A stretch of 64,000 nucleotides of DNA. It comes from Nocardia yamanashiensis NBRC 100130. Its GTDB lineage: Bacteria; Actinomycetota; Actinomycetes; Mycobacteriales; Mycobacteriaceae. The notes beneath the pieces are model-generated. The model was not told the DNA's origin, made no database searches, and was given only the letters and a program-made list of their open reading frames with translations. The translations under genes and the position numbers were made by a program. Positions within the stretch are counted from its first letter, which is position 1. Every line of letters starts with the position of its first letter. Location of the stretch: the NCBI RefSeq assembly GCF_001613325.1, contig NZ_BDCD01000014.1, positions 371,995-435,994 of the forward strand. The letters are read 5' to 3'. This document shows, piece by piece, positions 8,576-16,469 of this stretch.

Positions 8576-9178
8576 TCAGAGCAGCCGATCGAGCAAGCGG
8601 TCGAACAACTCGGCCGCCTGTTCGGGCGTTTTATGCCGGGTCAGCACCGCCTGGGTGATGCCCGAGAGCGAGAACACGAGCAGTTCGGCATCGGAATCCA
8701 CGTCCGCGCGCGGAGATTCATCGTCTTCTCCGCCGGCGCGATGCCGCTTCAGCTGGTCCGCGAACGCACCCATCAGCCAAATCCCCGGTCCCGCCGTGTC
8801 TTCCGTGCCCACCGTCGAGCCGTACAGCGCGGCGGCATGGAAAGCCGACAGCACCAGCGCGTCCTCGCGGGCCTGATCGTCCATCGGCAGCAGCACTGAC
8901 GCGAAAGCGCGAATCACCGCACGCGGATCGGACTCCGGGCCCAACGCCGCGATGCGCTGTTCGAAGCGCTGCCCCGCGTCCACCACCACCGCCTGCAAGG
9001 TGGCCAGCATGAGTTCGCGCTTGTTGCCGAAGTAGTACTGAATGAGCCGCACCGAGATGCCGGCCTCGGCGGCGACGTACTGGAAGGTCGCGGCATCCAA
9101 TCCGCCACCGGCGATGACTCGCCGCGCGACCGTCGTGATCTCGCGACGGCGCTGCTCGTGATCGACCAAACGGGGCAT
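8576..9178 (-). CDS. TetR family transcriptional regulator
   Basis: 200 residues. The N-terminal helix-turn-helix (about residues 10-52) ends with VAAEAGISVRLIQYYFGNKREL, the TetR recognition helix followed by the conserved YYFGNK start of helix 4. The C-terminal ligand domain is divergent. The ATG at 9178 is used, with AGGAG 11 bases upstream; a GTG at 9190 is closer to AGGAG but leaves too little spacing. It is divergent from the SOS-boxed alkB-like gene and convergent with the hydrolase. Target unknown; most likely its own promoter. Confidence 0.88.
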   Translation of the reverse strand: MPRLVDHEQRRREITTVARRVIAGGGLDAATFQYVAAEAGISVRLIQYYFGNKRELMLATLQAVVVDAGQRFEQRIAALGPESDPRAVIRAFASVLLPMDDQAREDALVLSAFHAAALYGSTVGTEDTAGPGIWLMGAFADQLKRHRAGGEDDESPRADVDSDAELLVFSLSGITQAVLTRHKTPEQAAELFDRLLDRLL

Positions 9179-9307
9179 ATGACCGGCCACTCCTGCGTCG
9201 TCGGCGAACGGGAAAGGATTGATGGTACGCCCATATCACCTCATTGCACGCAACAGCAGCCGACTCGCGCGCAGCGGGCCCGGCAGCACCGGGCAGCCCG
9301 CCGATAT

Positions 9308-9323
9308 ACGAACACCTGTTCGA
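9308..9323 (+). promoter_or_regulatory. LexA (SOS) box upstream of the alkB-like gene
   Basis: ACGAACACCTGTTCGA contains CGAAC-N4-GTTCG, matching the mycobacterial SOS box (TCGAAC-N4-GTTCGA) at all but the first base. It overlaps the promoter: TAGCAT at 9324-9329 and TAGATT at 9332-9337 are candidate -10 boxes, the latter 7 bases before the ATG at 9345, which would make the transcript leaderless. Confidence 0.75.
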
Positions 9324-9344
9324 TAGCATGGTAGATTCGCCGGC

Positions 9345-9971
9345 ATGTCGACACCATTGCAGGGATCGTTGCTCGATGGGTTCGGAGAGGTCGAGCTGGG
9401 CCCGCTGGACGGGTTGCGGCGCACGGTACTCGGAGACGGGGCCTGGATCGATGTGCTGCCCGGCTGGTTGAGCGGGGCCGATGTACTGTTCGAGCGGCTG
9501 GCGGCGGAGGTGCCGTGGCGCGCGGACCGGCGGGCCATGTACGACCGGGTGGTGGATGTGCCGCGGCTGCTGTGTTTCTACGAGCAGGGGCGGGAATTGC
9601 CGGATCTGGTGCTGACTCAGGCGCGAGAAGCGTTGAGCGAGCACTACTTCGAGGAGTTGGGCGAGCCGTTCACCACGGCCGGCCTGTGCTACTACCGCGA
9701 CGGCAACGACAGCGTGGCCTGGCACGGCGACAATTTCGGCAGGGGCGGGACCGAGGACACCATGGTCGCGATCGTCTCGGTGGGCGCCGCACGGTCCCTG
9801 CTGCTGCGGCCGCGCGGCGGGGGCGCGAGTATCCGATTCGCGCTGGGCCATGGCGATCTCATCGTGATGGGCGGGTCCTGCCAGCGCACCTGGGAGCACG
9901 CGGTGCCGAAGACGCGCCGGGCGGTGGGTCCGCGCATCAGTATCCAGTTCCGGCCACGCGGCGTTCGCTGA
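9345..9971 (+). CDS. alkB: AlkB-like 2-oxoglutarate/Fe(II) dioxygenase
   Basis: 208 residues. Belongs to the AlkB fold that oxidatively removes alkyl lesions from nucleobases. The iron ligands are visible: His127 and Asp129 in AWHGDNFG and His185 in WEHAVPK. The 2-oxoglutarate arginines lie in RAVGPRISIQFR. The nucleotide-recognition lid with CYYRDGNDS precedes the HxD. No Shine-Dalgarno is present; an upstream TAGATT 7 bases before ATG suggests leaderless translation. The LexA box immediately upstream supports a DNA-repair role and damage induction. Exact substrate (DNA, tRNA) is not deducible. Confidence 0.9.
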   Translation: MSTPLQGSLLDGFGEVELGPLDGLRRTVLGDGAWIDVLPGWLSGADVLFERLAAEVPWRADRRAMYDRVVDVPRLLCFYEQGRELPDLVLTQAREALSEHYFEELGEPFTTAGLCYYRDGNDSVAWHGDNFGRGGTEDTMVAIVSVGAARSLLLRPRGGGASIRFALGHGDLIVMGGSCQRTWEHAVPKTRRAVGPRISIQFRPRGVR

Positions 9972-10005
9972 CGAGGGGTTCGAACGCCGCGCCGCCGGTT
10001 GGCCG

Positions 10006-11265
10006 TCAGGGGTTGCGGTCCGCCGGTGGACCGGCCGGGCGGCGGGCGAAGTCCGGGGCGTGTTCGGGGCGGATGCCGCGGGCGACGAGGAACGGCGGCA
10101 GGCTGCGGAGCAGCGGGATGCGCCGGAAGACCCGGATGGGTAGCGGGGTCCCCGGCGCGTTGGACACATCGAGCCGGCCGGCCAGCGCGGGGGCGATGAC
10201 GCGGGCGTGCGCGATGCGCTGCAGGCCCTGGATGACCGCGGTGGGCGGGGTACGGCGGCGCTGCACCCTGGCCAGGTCGGCGGGAGTGACATTGCGCGCC
10301 AGGAGTTTCGGGGCCAGCAGGCGGGCGGCGGCCACGGCGTCCTGCACGGCCAGGTTGATGCCGACGCCGCCGACCGGGGACATGGCGTGGGCGGCGTCGC
10401 CGAGGCAGAGCAGGCCGTCGGTGTACCAGCGATCCAGGCGGTCGAGTTTGACGTCGAGGAGTTTGACCTCGTCCCAGCCGCGGACGGCGTCGACGCGGTC
10501 GGCCAGCCAGGGGGCCACCTCGGCCATGCCGGACACGATCTCGCCGACCGGACGGCCTTGCCGCAGTGCGGCGTCGGCGCCTTTGGCGAGCAGGGTCGCG
10601 CACTGCCAGTAGTCGCCGCGATCCAGCATGACGGCGAACCGGCCGGCGGTGAGGACCGGGACGGCGCCCGCCGGGTCGGTGTCGTGGCGCGGGATGCGGA
10701 ACCACCACACGTCGAAGGGGGTGGCCCAGTGCCGCGAACCCAGGCCCGCGGCCTGACGCAGCACGGAACCGCGGCCGTCGCAGGCCAGGGTGAGGTCGGC
10801 GTGGATCTCGCCGGAGCGGCCGTCCTCGGTGCGATATCGGACGCCGGTCACCCGGCCTGCCTCGCGCAGCAGGTCCACGGCCTCGGTGTGCATGCGCAGC
10901 CGGAAGCCCGGTTCGGCGTCGGCGGCGCGGACCAGCAGGTCGAGCAAATCCCATTGCGGGACCAGGGCGACGTACCGGTAACGGCCGGGTATGTGGTCGA
11001 AGGTGGCGAGGGTCTGCATGCGCCCGCCGATCGGCAGCTGCACCGTATTGAGCCGCCGCTGTGGCAGTTTCGCGAAGTCCTCGGTCAGGCCGAGTTCGTC
11101 GAGTAGTTCCAGGGTGGTGGGGTGCACGGTGTCACCGCGGAAATCCCGCAGGAAGTCGCCGTGTTTCTCCAGCACCGTGACGTCCACTCCGGCACGGGCG
11201 AGCAGTAATCCCGCGATCATTCCGGCCGGACCACCCCCGGCGACGAGACAGGTCGTGCGTTCCAT
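10006..11265 (-). CDS. FAD-dependent aromatic-type monooxygenase
   Basis: 419-residue flavoprotein of the PHBH/UbiH class A monooxygenase family. The N-terminal Rossmann motif VAGGGPAGMIAGLLLARAG binds the ADP part of FAD. The middle DG motif is visible in LACDGRGSVLR, and the GD motif in LCLGDAAHAMSPVGGVGINLAVQDA contacts the ribityl chain. The ATG at 11263-11265 is used. It stands alone, convergent with the alkB-like gene. Substrate unknown; similar actinobacterial proteins are usually annotated only as FAD-dependent oxidoreductases. Confidence 0.9.
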   Translation of the reverse strand: MERTTCLVAGGGPAGMIAGLLLARAGVDVTVLEKHGDFLRDFRGDTVHPTTLELLDELGLTEDFAKLPQRRLNTVQLPIGGRMQTLATFDHIPGRYRYVALVPQWDLLDLLVRAADAEPGFRLRMHTEAVDLLREAGRVTGVRYRTEDGRSGEIHADLTLACDGRGSVLRQAAGLGSRHWATPFDVWWFRIPRHDTDPAGAVPVLTAGRFAVMLDRGDYWQCATLLAKGADAALRQGRPVGEIVSGMAEVAPWLADRVDAVRGWDEVKLLDVKLDRLDRWYTDGLLCLGDAAHAMSPVGGVGINLAVQDAVAAARLLAPKLLARNVTPADLARVQRRRTPPTAVIQGLQRIAHARVIAPALAGRLDVSNAPGTPLPIRVFRRIPLLRSLPPFLVARGIRPEHAPDFARRPAGPPADRNP

Positions 11266-11351
11266 CGGATCCCCTCCCGGAATCGACTACCGCCGTCTGT
11301 TTCGATGGTAGGCCGATTCCGGTGTCCCCGAGCCGAGTTCGCAGGGAAGAC

Positions 11352-11915
11352 CTAGCGGTCTCGATAGAGCACGAAGAAGTACGGATCGGGCAGGCCGCGC
11401 ATATCCATCACGCCCAGCAGGGTGTCGGCATCGACAGCGCGGAAGATATCGATGATCGGCAGGTGGTCGTAGATCATTGCGGCGCTGGACTTTCCACGGA
11501 ACTCCAGATTCCGCAGCCGGGCGCGCGGGGTGCGGGTCGCCAGCAGCGGGCGCAGGACGCCGAGCGAGCGGCGGATCGGGCGGATGGCCGGTACCGGCAC
11601 CTTGCCCGCCAGGAACAGCGGCACCCGCCGCGGATCGACGGGGAACACGCGGCCGTCCGGGCCTTCGAAGAGCAGCGGCTGCACGCTGTCGGCATCATCG
11701 AATTGCTTGCCGTACCAGCCGGATTCGACGAGCACTCCCTTCCAGGGGTGGCCGGTGTCGAGTTCGTCGCCGCGCCAGCGCCCGGTGGTGATGTCCTCGA
11801 CCCGCACCGGCGGCAGGGCGTCGTAGAACTCCCAGGCCTGCTCCGGGGTGCAGCCCTGCGCCAGCAGTTCTCGCAAGTGCTGCCCGTTGTCCGTGCGCGG
11901 CTCGCCTGCCACCAT
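11352..11915 (-). CDS. GXWXG / DUF4334 domain protein
   Basis: 187 residues. The N-terminal GXWXG motif is present as GRWRGDELDTGH (about residues 43-54). The C-terminal DUF4334 part ends IIDIFRAVDADTLLGVMDMRG...YFFVLYRD, the usual ending of this family. These proteins are small soluble beta-rich proteins, possibly lipid or ligand binding; no enzymatic role is established. Start ATG 11915 follows AAGGAGGTCGGG; the longer open frame is rejected. Divergent from the J-domain/pseudokinase gene, with 164 bases between them. Confidence 0.82.
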   Translation of the reverse strand: MVAGEPRTDNGQHLRELLAQGCTPEQAWEFYDALPPVRVEDITTGRWRGDELDTGHPWKGVLVESGWYGKQFDDADSVQPLLFEGPDGRVFPVDPRRVPLFLAGKVPVPAIRPIRRSLGVLRPLLATRTPRARLRNLEFRGKSSAAMIYDHLPIIDIFRAVDADTLLGVMDMRGLPDPYFFVLYRDR

Positions 11916-12055
11916 CCCGACCTCCTTGTTGAGAGTGAACGGCAAGATTTCTCTCACACTAGCCCGGTGCGTGCAACACCGCGAGCCGCTCCGGAGCCGT
12001 CCGGGCGTTTTCGTCACAAAAACAAAAAGTAGGTCGAAACCCCTAGCCGAGATGC

Positions 12056-12076
12056 TTTTAGTCATCTAGCCTAAAA
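12056..12076. promoter_or_regulatory. Palindrome and promoter of the four-gene cassette
   Basis: TTTTAG-N9-CTAAAA, perfect 6-base arms, ending 3 bases before the ATG at 12080. TAGCCT at 12067-12072 fits a -10 box whose start point would fall on or just before the ATG, and no Shine-Dalgarno is present, so the first gene may be leaderless. An operator in this place would block the promoter. The obvious candidate binder is the NrtR-like protein encoded by the last gene of the cassette. Confidence 0.5.
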
Positions 12077-12079
12077 CCC

Positions 12080-13099
12080 ATGACGGCGGTACGAGACACG
12101 GCACGAGCGATCCGGGAAGCCCGGCGACCCGAAGACCTCTTCGGCACTGCCGCAAGCGATTCCGAAACCCAGCAGCGCGGACGGCGGCGCTATCACCGGC
12201 TCGCGGCGGTGGTGCATCCGGATCGGGTGAGCGCGGACGAAGCGGAGCTGGCGCGGACGGCGTTCGCGCGGCTCGCCGAGCTGTACCGGCAGTGGACGCG
12301 AGCCGAGAGCGGCGCGCTGCGGGTGACAGGCACTCGCGGGGTCTATCCGGTCGGCGGGCTGCACGCCCGCGGGTCCGTCGCTGATCTGTACCGCAGCGGG
12401 GCCGGGCTGATCGTCAAGATCCCGCGCCGGGCGGCGGCCAACCGGCTGCTGGCCGGGGAGCGAAATGCCCTGCGGGACATCGCGGAAGTCGGCCGGGAGC
12501 ACGGCTGGCTGCTGCCGTACTTCCCCGAACTGGTGGACACCGTCGATCACCACGACGCGGATTCGGGCGAGCCGCGCACGGTCAATGTGCTGGGCGCGCT
12601 CACCACGGAATTCGTGACCCTGGAGGAGATCCGAGCCGCCTACCCCGATGGCCTGGACCCGCGCGACTACGCCTGGATGCATCGCCGCCTGCTGCGCTGC
12701 CTCGCCGGAGCCCAGCTCGCGGGGTGGGTGCACACCGCCGTCAGCCCGGCCAACGTGCTGATCCATCCGCGCCTGCACGGTGTCGTCCTGGCCGGCTGGT
12801 CATTCGCGACCCGCCCCGGCCGGCCCGCCGCCGCCACGCTCGGCTCCCTCGACTATCCACCGGAGATCCGCACCGCGGTCTCCCCCGCCACCGACGTGTA
12901 CCAGGCGCATCGCCTGCTGCTCACCATGCTCGGCGACCGCGCGCCCGCGGCTATGCGCACCTTCGCGGCGGGCTGCACCCAATCCGATCCGAGCCTGCGG
13001 CCCGAGGCCGCGGACCTGCTCGGTGAATTCGACGACCTGCTCGACCGGCTCTACGGACAGCGCCGCTTCCGGCCCTTCGAGCTCCCGAAAGGACAGTGA
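12080..13099 (+). CDS. J-domain protein with C-terminal pseudokinase domain
   Basis: 339 residues. Residues 15-72 form a J-like domain with the HPD tripeptide at 46-48 (YHRLAAVVHPDRV), which stimulates Hsp70-type ATPases. Residues about 85-330 resemble a protein-kinase fold: Lys113 in LIVKIPR (VAIK position) and Glu127 in GERNALRD (helix C). The catalytic loop is degenerate, VHTAVSPANVLI, keeping His218 and Asn225 but lacking the Asp, and the DFG motif is AGW (238-240). It is therefore probably catalytically dead and acts as a scaffold or nucleotide sensor. No Shine-Dalgarno; likely leaderless. It ends 5 bases before the vWA gene start. I know of no characterised homologue. Confidence 0.8.
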   Translation: MTAVRDTARAIREARRPEDLFGTAASDSETQQRGRRRYHRLAAVVHPDRVSADEAELARTAFARLAELYRQWTRAESGALRVTGTRGVYPVGGLHARGSVADLYRSGAGLIVKIPRRAAANRLLAGERNALRDIAEVGREHGWLLPYFPELVDTVDHHDADSGEPRTVNVLGALTTEFVTLEEIRAAYPDGLDPRDYAWMHRRLLRCLAGAQLAGWVHTAVSPANVLIHPRLHGVVLAGWSFATRPGRPAAATLGSLDYPPEIRTAVSPATDVYQAHRLLLTMLGDRAPAAMRTFAAGCTQSDPSLRPEAADLLGEFDDLLDRLYGQRRFRPFELPKGQ

Positions 13100-13104
13100 T
13101 AGCA

Positions 13105-14094
13105 ATGGGTTACGGCAATTGGGACGACAGCGCCTACGACGCCGCCCGCACCTTCCGCGCCGCCCGCGGCCTCGACGATTTCGGCTACACCGCCGATATG
13201 CGATCGGTGCCGTGGGAGAAGTGGAAGGCGCACCCCTCGCTCGACCCCAAGGGGGTGACGATGCGGGAATCGCGCGACTCCGACGACCACGGGAATTCAC
13301 TGCCCATCGCGGTGCTGTTCGACGTCACCGGGTCGATGGGCGCGGTGCCGCGGATCATGCAGGAGAAGCTGGGCAAGCTGCACGGGCTGTTGCGGCGCAA
13401 GGGTTATGCCGACGATCCGCAGATCCTGTTCGGCGGTATCGGCGATGCCGACAGCGACCGGGTGCCGTTGCAGGTCGGGCAGTTCGAATCCGACAATCGG
13501 ATGGACGAGCAGCTGCGGCTGATCCTCCTGGAAGGCGGCGGGGGCGGGCAGAAGTCCGAAAGTTATGAGCTGGCCGCGTATTTCATGGCCCGGCACACCG
13601 CCACCGATGCCTGGGACAAGCGCGGGCGCAAGGGATATCTGTTCCTGGTCGGCGACGAACTGAACAAGCCGCGGCTGAGCGCCCGGCACATTCGCGACGT
13701 CATCGGAGACGATGTGCGCCAGGATGTTTCGGTCGAATCGGTGTACCGGGAACTGGGCGACCGCTGGCACGTGCACTACATCCTGCCCAATCAGTCCAGC
13801 TACTACGGGGATCCGGAGATCGCCGAGCATTGGCAGGGGCTGCTCGGGGAACGGTTCCTGCGGCTCGACGATCCGGCGGCGGTGTGCGAGCTCATCGCAC
13901 TGACCATCGGCATCGGGGAGGACCGGATCGATCTCGGGGCCGGGCTGGCGGATCTGCGCGATATCGGGTCCACCAGCGAAGCCGATGCGGTCGGCAAGGC
14001 GCTCGCACCCATCGGGGCGGCGCGGCGGACCCGCAGCACCGGTGCGTTGCCCGCCGCAGCGGACGTGGACGACGACGTCGATTTCGGGAACTAG
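13105..14094 (+). CDS. von Willebrand factor A (vWA) domain protein
   Basis: 329 residues, soluble, no signal peptide. A roughly 65-residue N-terminal extension precedes a vWA fold from about residue 66. The MIDAS metal-site motif DVTGSMG starts at Asp73, and a later acidic segment FLVGDELNKP fits the MIDAS third loop. vWA proteins bind partners through Mg2+ and often work with ATPases or kinases in stress and conflict systems. Start ATG 13105 after AAAGGAC; a GTG at 13096 would overlap the upstream stop. Second gene of the cassette, followed by the PurA-like gene after 48 bases. Confidence 0.85.
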   Translation: MGYGNWDDSAYDAARTFRAARGLDDFGYTADMRSVPWEKWKAHPSLDPKGVTMRESRDSDDHGNSLPIAVLFDVTGSMGAVPRIMQEKLGKLHGLLRRKGYADDPQILFGGIGDADSDRVPLQVGQFESDNRMDEQLRLILLEGGGGGQKSESYELAAYFMARHTATDAWDKRGRKGYLFLVGDELNKPRLSARHIRDVIGDDVRQDVSVESVYRELGDRWHVHYILPNQSSYYGDPEIAEHWQGLLGERFLRLDDPAAVCELIALTIGIGEDRIDLGAGLADLRDIGSTSEADAVGKALAPIGAARRTRSTGALPAAADVDDDVDFGN

Positions 14095-14142
14095 GTACGC
14101 GGCGACATCCGCTCCCCCGTGCGAATCTTGAAGGGATACAGC

Positions 14143-15549
14143 ATGCTCGGCGACAACGAGTTCGGCGACCGCCACCTCATCGTGGTGGATCTGGGCTTCG
14201 GCGATGCGGGCAAGGGCGCGACCGTGGATTGGTTGTGCTCACCCGAAGCGGGCCTGGACGTGGCCGCGGTGGTGCGATTCAACGGCGGCGCGCAGGCGGC
14301 CCACAATGTGGTCGCGGGCGGGCGGCATCACACCTTCCGGCAGTTCGGGTCCGGGACGTTCTCCGGGGTGCCGACGCTGCTGTCGCGGCACATGCTGGTC
14401 GAGCCCATCGCCCTGGCCGCCGAGGCGCGCGCCCTGGCGGCGCTCGGCGTCGCCGATCCGCTGTCCCTGCTGTCCGTGGACGAGCGGGCGCTGCTGACCA
14501 CCCCCATCCACGGGGCCGCCAACCGTTGCCGGGAGGACGCGAGGGGTGCTTCCCGGCACGGTTCGTGCGGTATCGGGATCGGAGAGACGGCGAGCTACGC
14601 ACTCGAACACGACGCACCACGGGTCGCCGACTGCCGCCACCCGGATGTGCTGCGGCGCAAGCTGATCGCGCTCGCCGAGCACTATCGGCCACTGCTCGCG
14701 GGCAGCGGGCACCGGCACGATTCGATCGATGATCTGGTCGAGGTGTACACCGAGTTCGCGCGGGCGGTCGCGATCCTGCCCGGCGATCAGCTCGGGCGGA
14801 TCGCGACCGACGGCCGGCTGGTGTTCGAGGGCGCGCAGGGGGCGCTCCTGGACGAATGGCGCGGGCTGCACCCCTACACCACCTGGTCGACCGTCGAACC
14901 GCGCAATGCGCGCGCCATGCTCGCGCGAATCGGCGCACCCGCTTACGTCCTCGGCGTCACCCGGGCCTACTTCACCCGCCACGGAGCAGGACCGTTCCCG
15001 ACCGAGGACACCGAGCTCGCAATTCCCGAGCGGCACAATGGAACCGGCGAATACCAGGGAGCGTTCCGGGTGGGCCACCTGGACCCGATCCTGCTGCGCT
15101 ACGCGATCGAGGCGTGCGGCGGGATCGACGGACTGGCGGTCAATCACCTCGACATGGTCGGCACGGGAGCGGCGAACGCGAGTCCGCCACGGACCGACGG
15201 GGCAGGCCTGGATCGTCCGGCACGGCCTGGCTGCTGCGGAAATCGCTCCGGCCGAGCGGGATCCAGCGAACGCGTTGCCGAGCCGGTCGCTGCGCCCGGC
15301 GAAATCCGCACGGCCGTCGGCTATCTCACCGCTGACGGCTATGTGGATCGGCTGGCGTGCGGGCCGTGGCGGGATCTGGAACACCAGGCGCGCCTCACCG
15401 GCATGCTGGCCGGGGCGACGCCGGTGCTGGCGGATCTCCCGGACGATGTGCCGGCCTACCTGGAAGATGCACTGGGGGTGCCGGTGGTGCTCACCGGACA
15501 CGGCCCGGACCGGGCCGATCGCACCATCCGGACCCGGGCTACGGCATGA
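14143..15549 (+). CDS. Divergent adenylosuccinate synthetase (PurA) paralogue
   Basis: 468 residues. The catalytic Asp21 and phosphate loop are kept (DLGFGDAGKG versus the usual QWGDEGKGK), as are the catalytic His54 (GGAQAAHNVV), FEGAQGALLD (228-237) and TRHGAGPFPTE (278-288). The GTP base motif TKLD is NHLD (334-337). The IMP-binding segment GTTKRGIGPAY is replaced by SCGIGIGE, and the Arg-rich aspartate loop is TGEYQGAFRVG (301-311), so substrates probably differ from IMP plus aspartate. Residues 345-390 are a low-complexity insertion. Start ATG 14143 after GAAGGGATACAGC. It is not in a purine operon, so I regard it as a specialised ligase, not housekeeping PurA. Confidence 0.8.
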   Translation: MLGDNEFGDRHLIVVDLGFGDAGKGATVDWLCSPEAGLDVAAVVRFNGGAQAAHNVVAGGRHHTFRQFGSGTFSGVPTLLSRHMLVEPIALAAEARALAALGVADPLSLLSVDERALLTTPIHGAANRCREDARGASRHGSCGIGIGETASYALEHDAPRVADCRHPDVLRRKLIALAEHYRPLLAGSGHRHDSIDDLVEVYTEFARAVAILPGDQLGRIATDGRLVFEGAQGALLDEWRGLHPYTTWSTVEPRNARAMLARIGAPAYVLGVTRAYFTRHGAGPFPTEDTELAIPERHNGTGEYQGAFRVGHLDPILLRYAIEACGGIDGLAVNHLDMVGTGAANASPPRTDGAGLDRPARPGCCGNRSGRAGSSERVAEPVAAPGEIRTAVGYLTADGYVDRLACGPWRDLEHQARLTGMLAGATPVLADLPDDVPAYLEDALGVPVVLTGHGPDRADRTIRTRATA

Positions 15550-15559
15550 TCGACTACTT

Positions 15560-16210
15560 GTGGAGCAACAATCCGCCGTGTCCATCGATGTGATCGCCCT
15601 GCGCTACGGGGGCGACGACCCGACCGTCACCGTCGGCATCGCCCCCCGGCAATGGGAGCCGTTCGCCGGCGACCTCGCCCTGCCCGGCGTCCTGCTCCAC
15701 CGCGGCGAACGCCTGGCCGCCGCCGCCCGGCGCGCCGTGCACACCAAACTCGGCGTGCCGGAGAACGCCATCGCGGCGGTCGGCCAGGTCGCCACCTTCG
15801 ACGAACCGCACCGCGACCCGCGCGGCCCCACCCTGTCCATCGCCATGTGGGCGGTGGTGACCCAGCCCGGCGACGCCAGCTGGATCCCCTTCGACCAACT
15901 CCCCCACCTGGCCTTCGACCACAACCAGATCGTCACCGCTGCCCGCACCCGGCTCGCCGAAATGCTCTGGAAAGACCTCGGTTTCACCCGCCCCCTCATC
16001 GGCGACCAATTCCCCGCCACCCGCGCGGTAGAACTCAGCACCGCCCTGCACGGCACCCGCCCCGACCCCGGCAACCTCAACCGCACCCTCGCCGCAATCC
16101 CCGGCCTCGACCGCACCGGAGACCGCCTCCGCGTCAAGGCAACCGGCCGCCCCGCAGCAGTCTGGGCCTTCGCTCCACCCAACGCACCAGCATCCGAACT
16201 GGACAGCTGA
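15560..16210 (+). CDS. NrtR-like Nudix / winged-helix protein
   Basis: 216 residues. The N-terminal half is a Nudix fold, but the Nudix box is degenerate: GVLLHRGERLAAAARRAVHTKLG has the Gly and first Glu but lacks the catalytic REXXEE glutamates. The C-terminal part (about 145-205: LSTALHGTRPDPGNLNRTLA...GRPAAVWAF) matches the winged helix of NrtR regulators, which bind ADP-ribose or related NAD breakdown products and repress NAD genes. The likely role is regulator of this cassette. Start is either GTG 15560 or GTG 15578; the first is used. It begins 10 bases after the PurA-like stop. Confidence 0.78.
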   Translation: MEQQSAVSIDVIALRYGGDDPTVTVGIAPRQWEPFAGDLALPGVLLHRGERLAAAARRAVHTKLGVPENAIAAVGQVATFDEPHRDPRGPTLSIAMWAVVTQPGDASWIPFDQLPHLAFDHNQIVTAARTRLAEMLWKDLGFTRPLIGDQFPATRAVELSTALHGTRPDPGNLNRTLAAIPGLDRTGDRLRVKATGRPAAVWAFAPPNAPASELDS

Positions 16211-16310
16211 AACCGGGAACTGGCTGCACCATCCGATGTGGACAACCGAAACCGAGAACCGGCTGCTACATCCGACGTGAAAGCCTGAAACCGGGAAGCG
16301 GCATCGCCTA
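16202..16310 (+). repeat. Three imperfect tandem 39-base repeats
   Basis: Units begin at about 16202, 16241 and 16279 and share the pattern GACAnCnGAAACCGnGAACnGGCTGC-CATCCGACGTG. The third unit is shortened. The array starts inside the last codons of the NrtR-like gene and extends past its stop. 39 is a multiple of three. Confidence 0.7.
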
Positions 16311-16469
16311 GAAGCGCGCGGCCGGTTCCCCGGCACTCGCTCCCATGGCTCGTTCACGGCGTTCGTTCCTGGGACTCCTTCTCAGCGCGCACTCCCGGCG
16401 CAAGTTCACTGCACTTGTACACGGCACTCGCCCGCTGCACTTGTCACGGCACTCGCTCCCTTGACTCGC
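16211..16469. other. Repeat-rich gap downstream of the cassette
   Basis: 259 bases between two convergent genes. The left part is the 39-base repeat array. The right part has CGGCACTCGCTCCC-like 14-base words at about 16331, 16424 and 16455 and a CACTTGT word recurring between them. I see no gene and no clear hairpin terminator with a T-run. Confidence 0.5.

Noticed and set aside
14143..15549. Phage-type PurZ (diaminopurine synthesis) as identity of the PurA paralogue
   Set aside because: No DatZ, MazZ, DNA polymerase or other phage gene is nearby, and I cannot confirm PurZ-specific residues. It is kept as a divergent PurA paralogue.
16202..16310. CRISPR-like array
   Set aside because: Units are contiguous, degenerate and have no unique spacers; no cas gene is near. 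The same holds for the repeats at 23644 and 30424.
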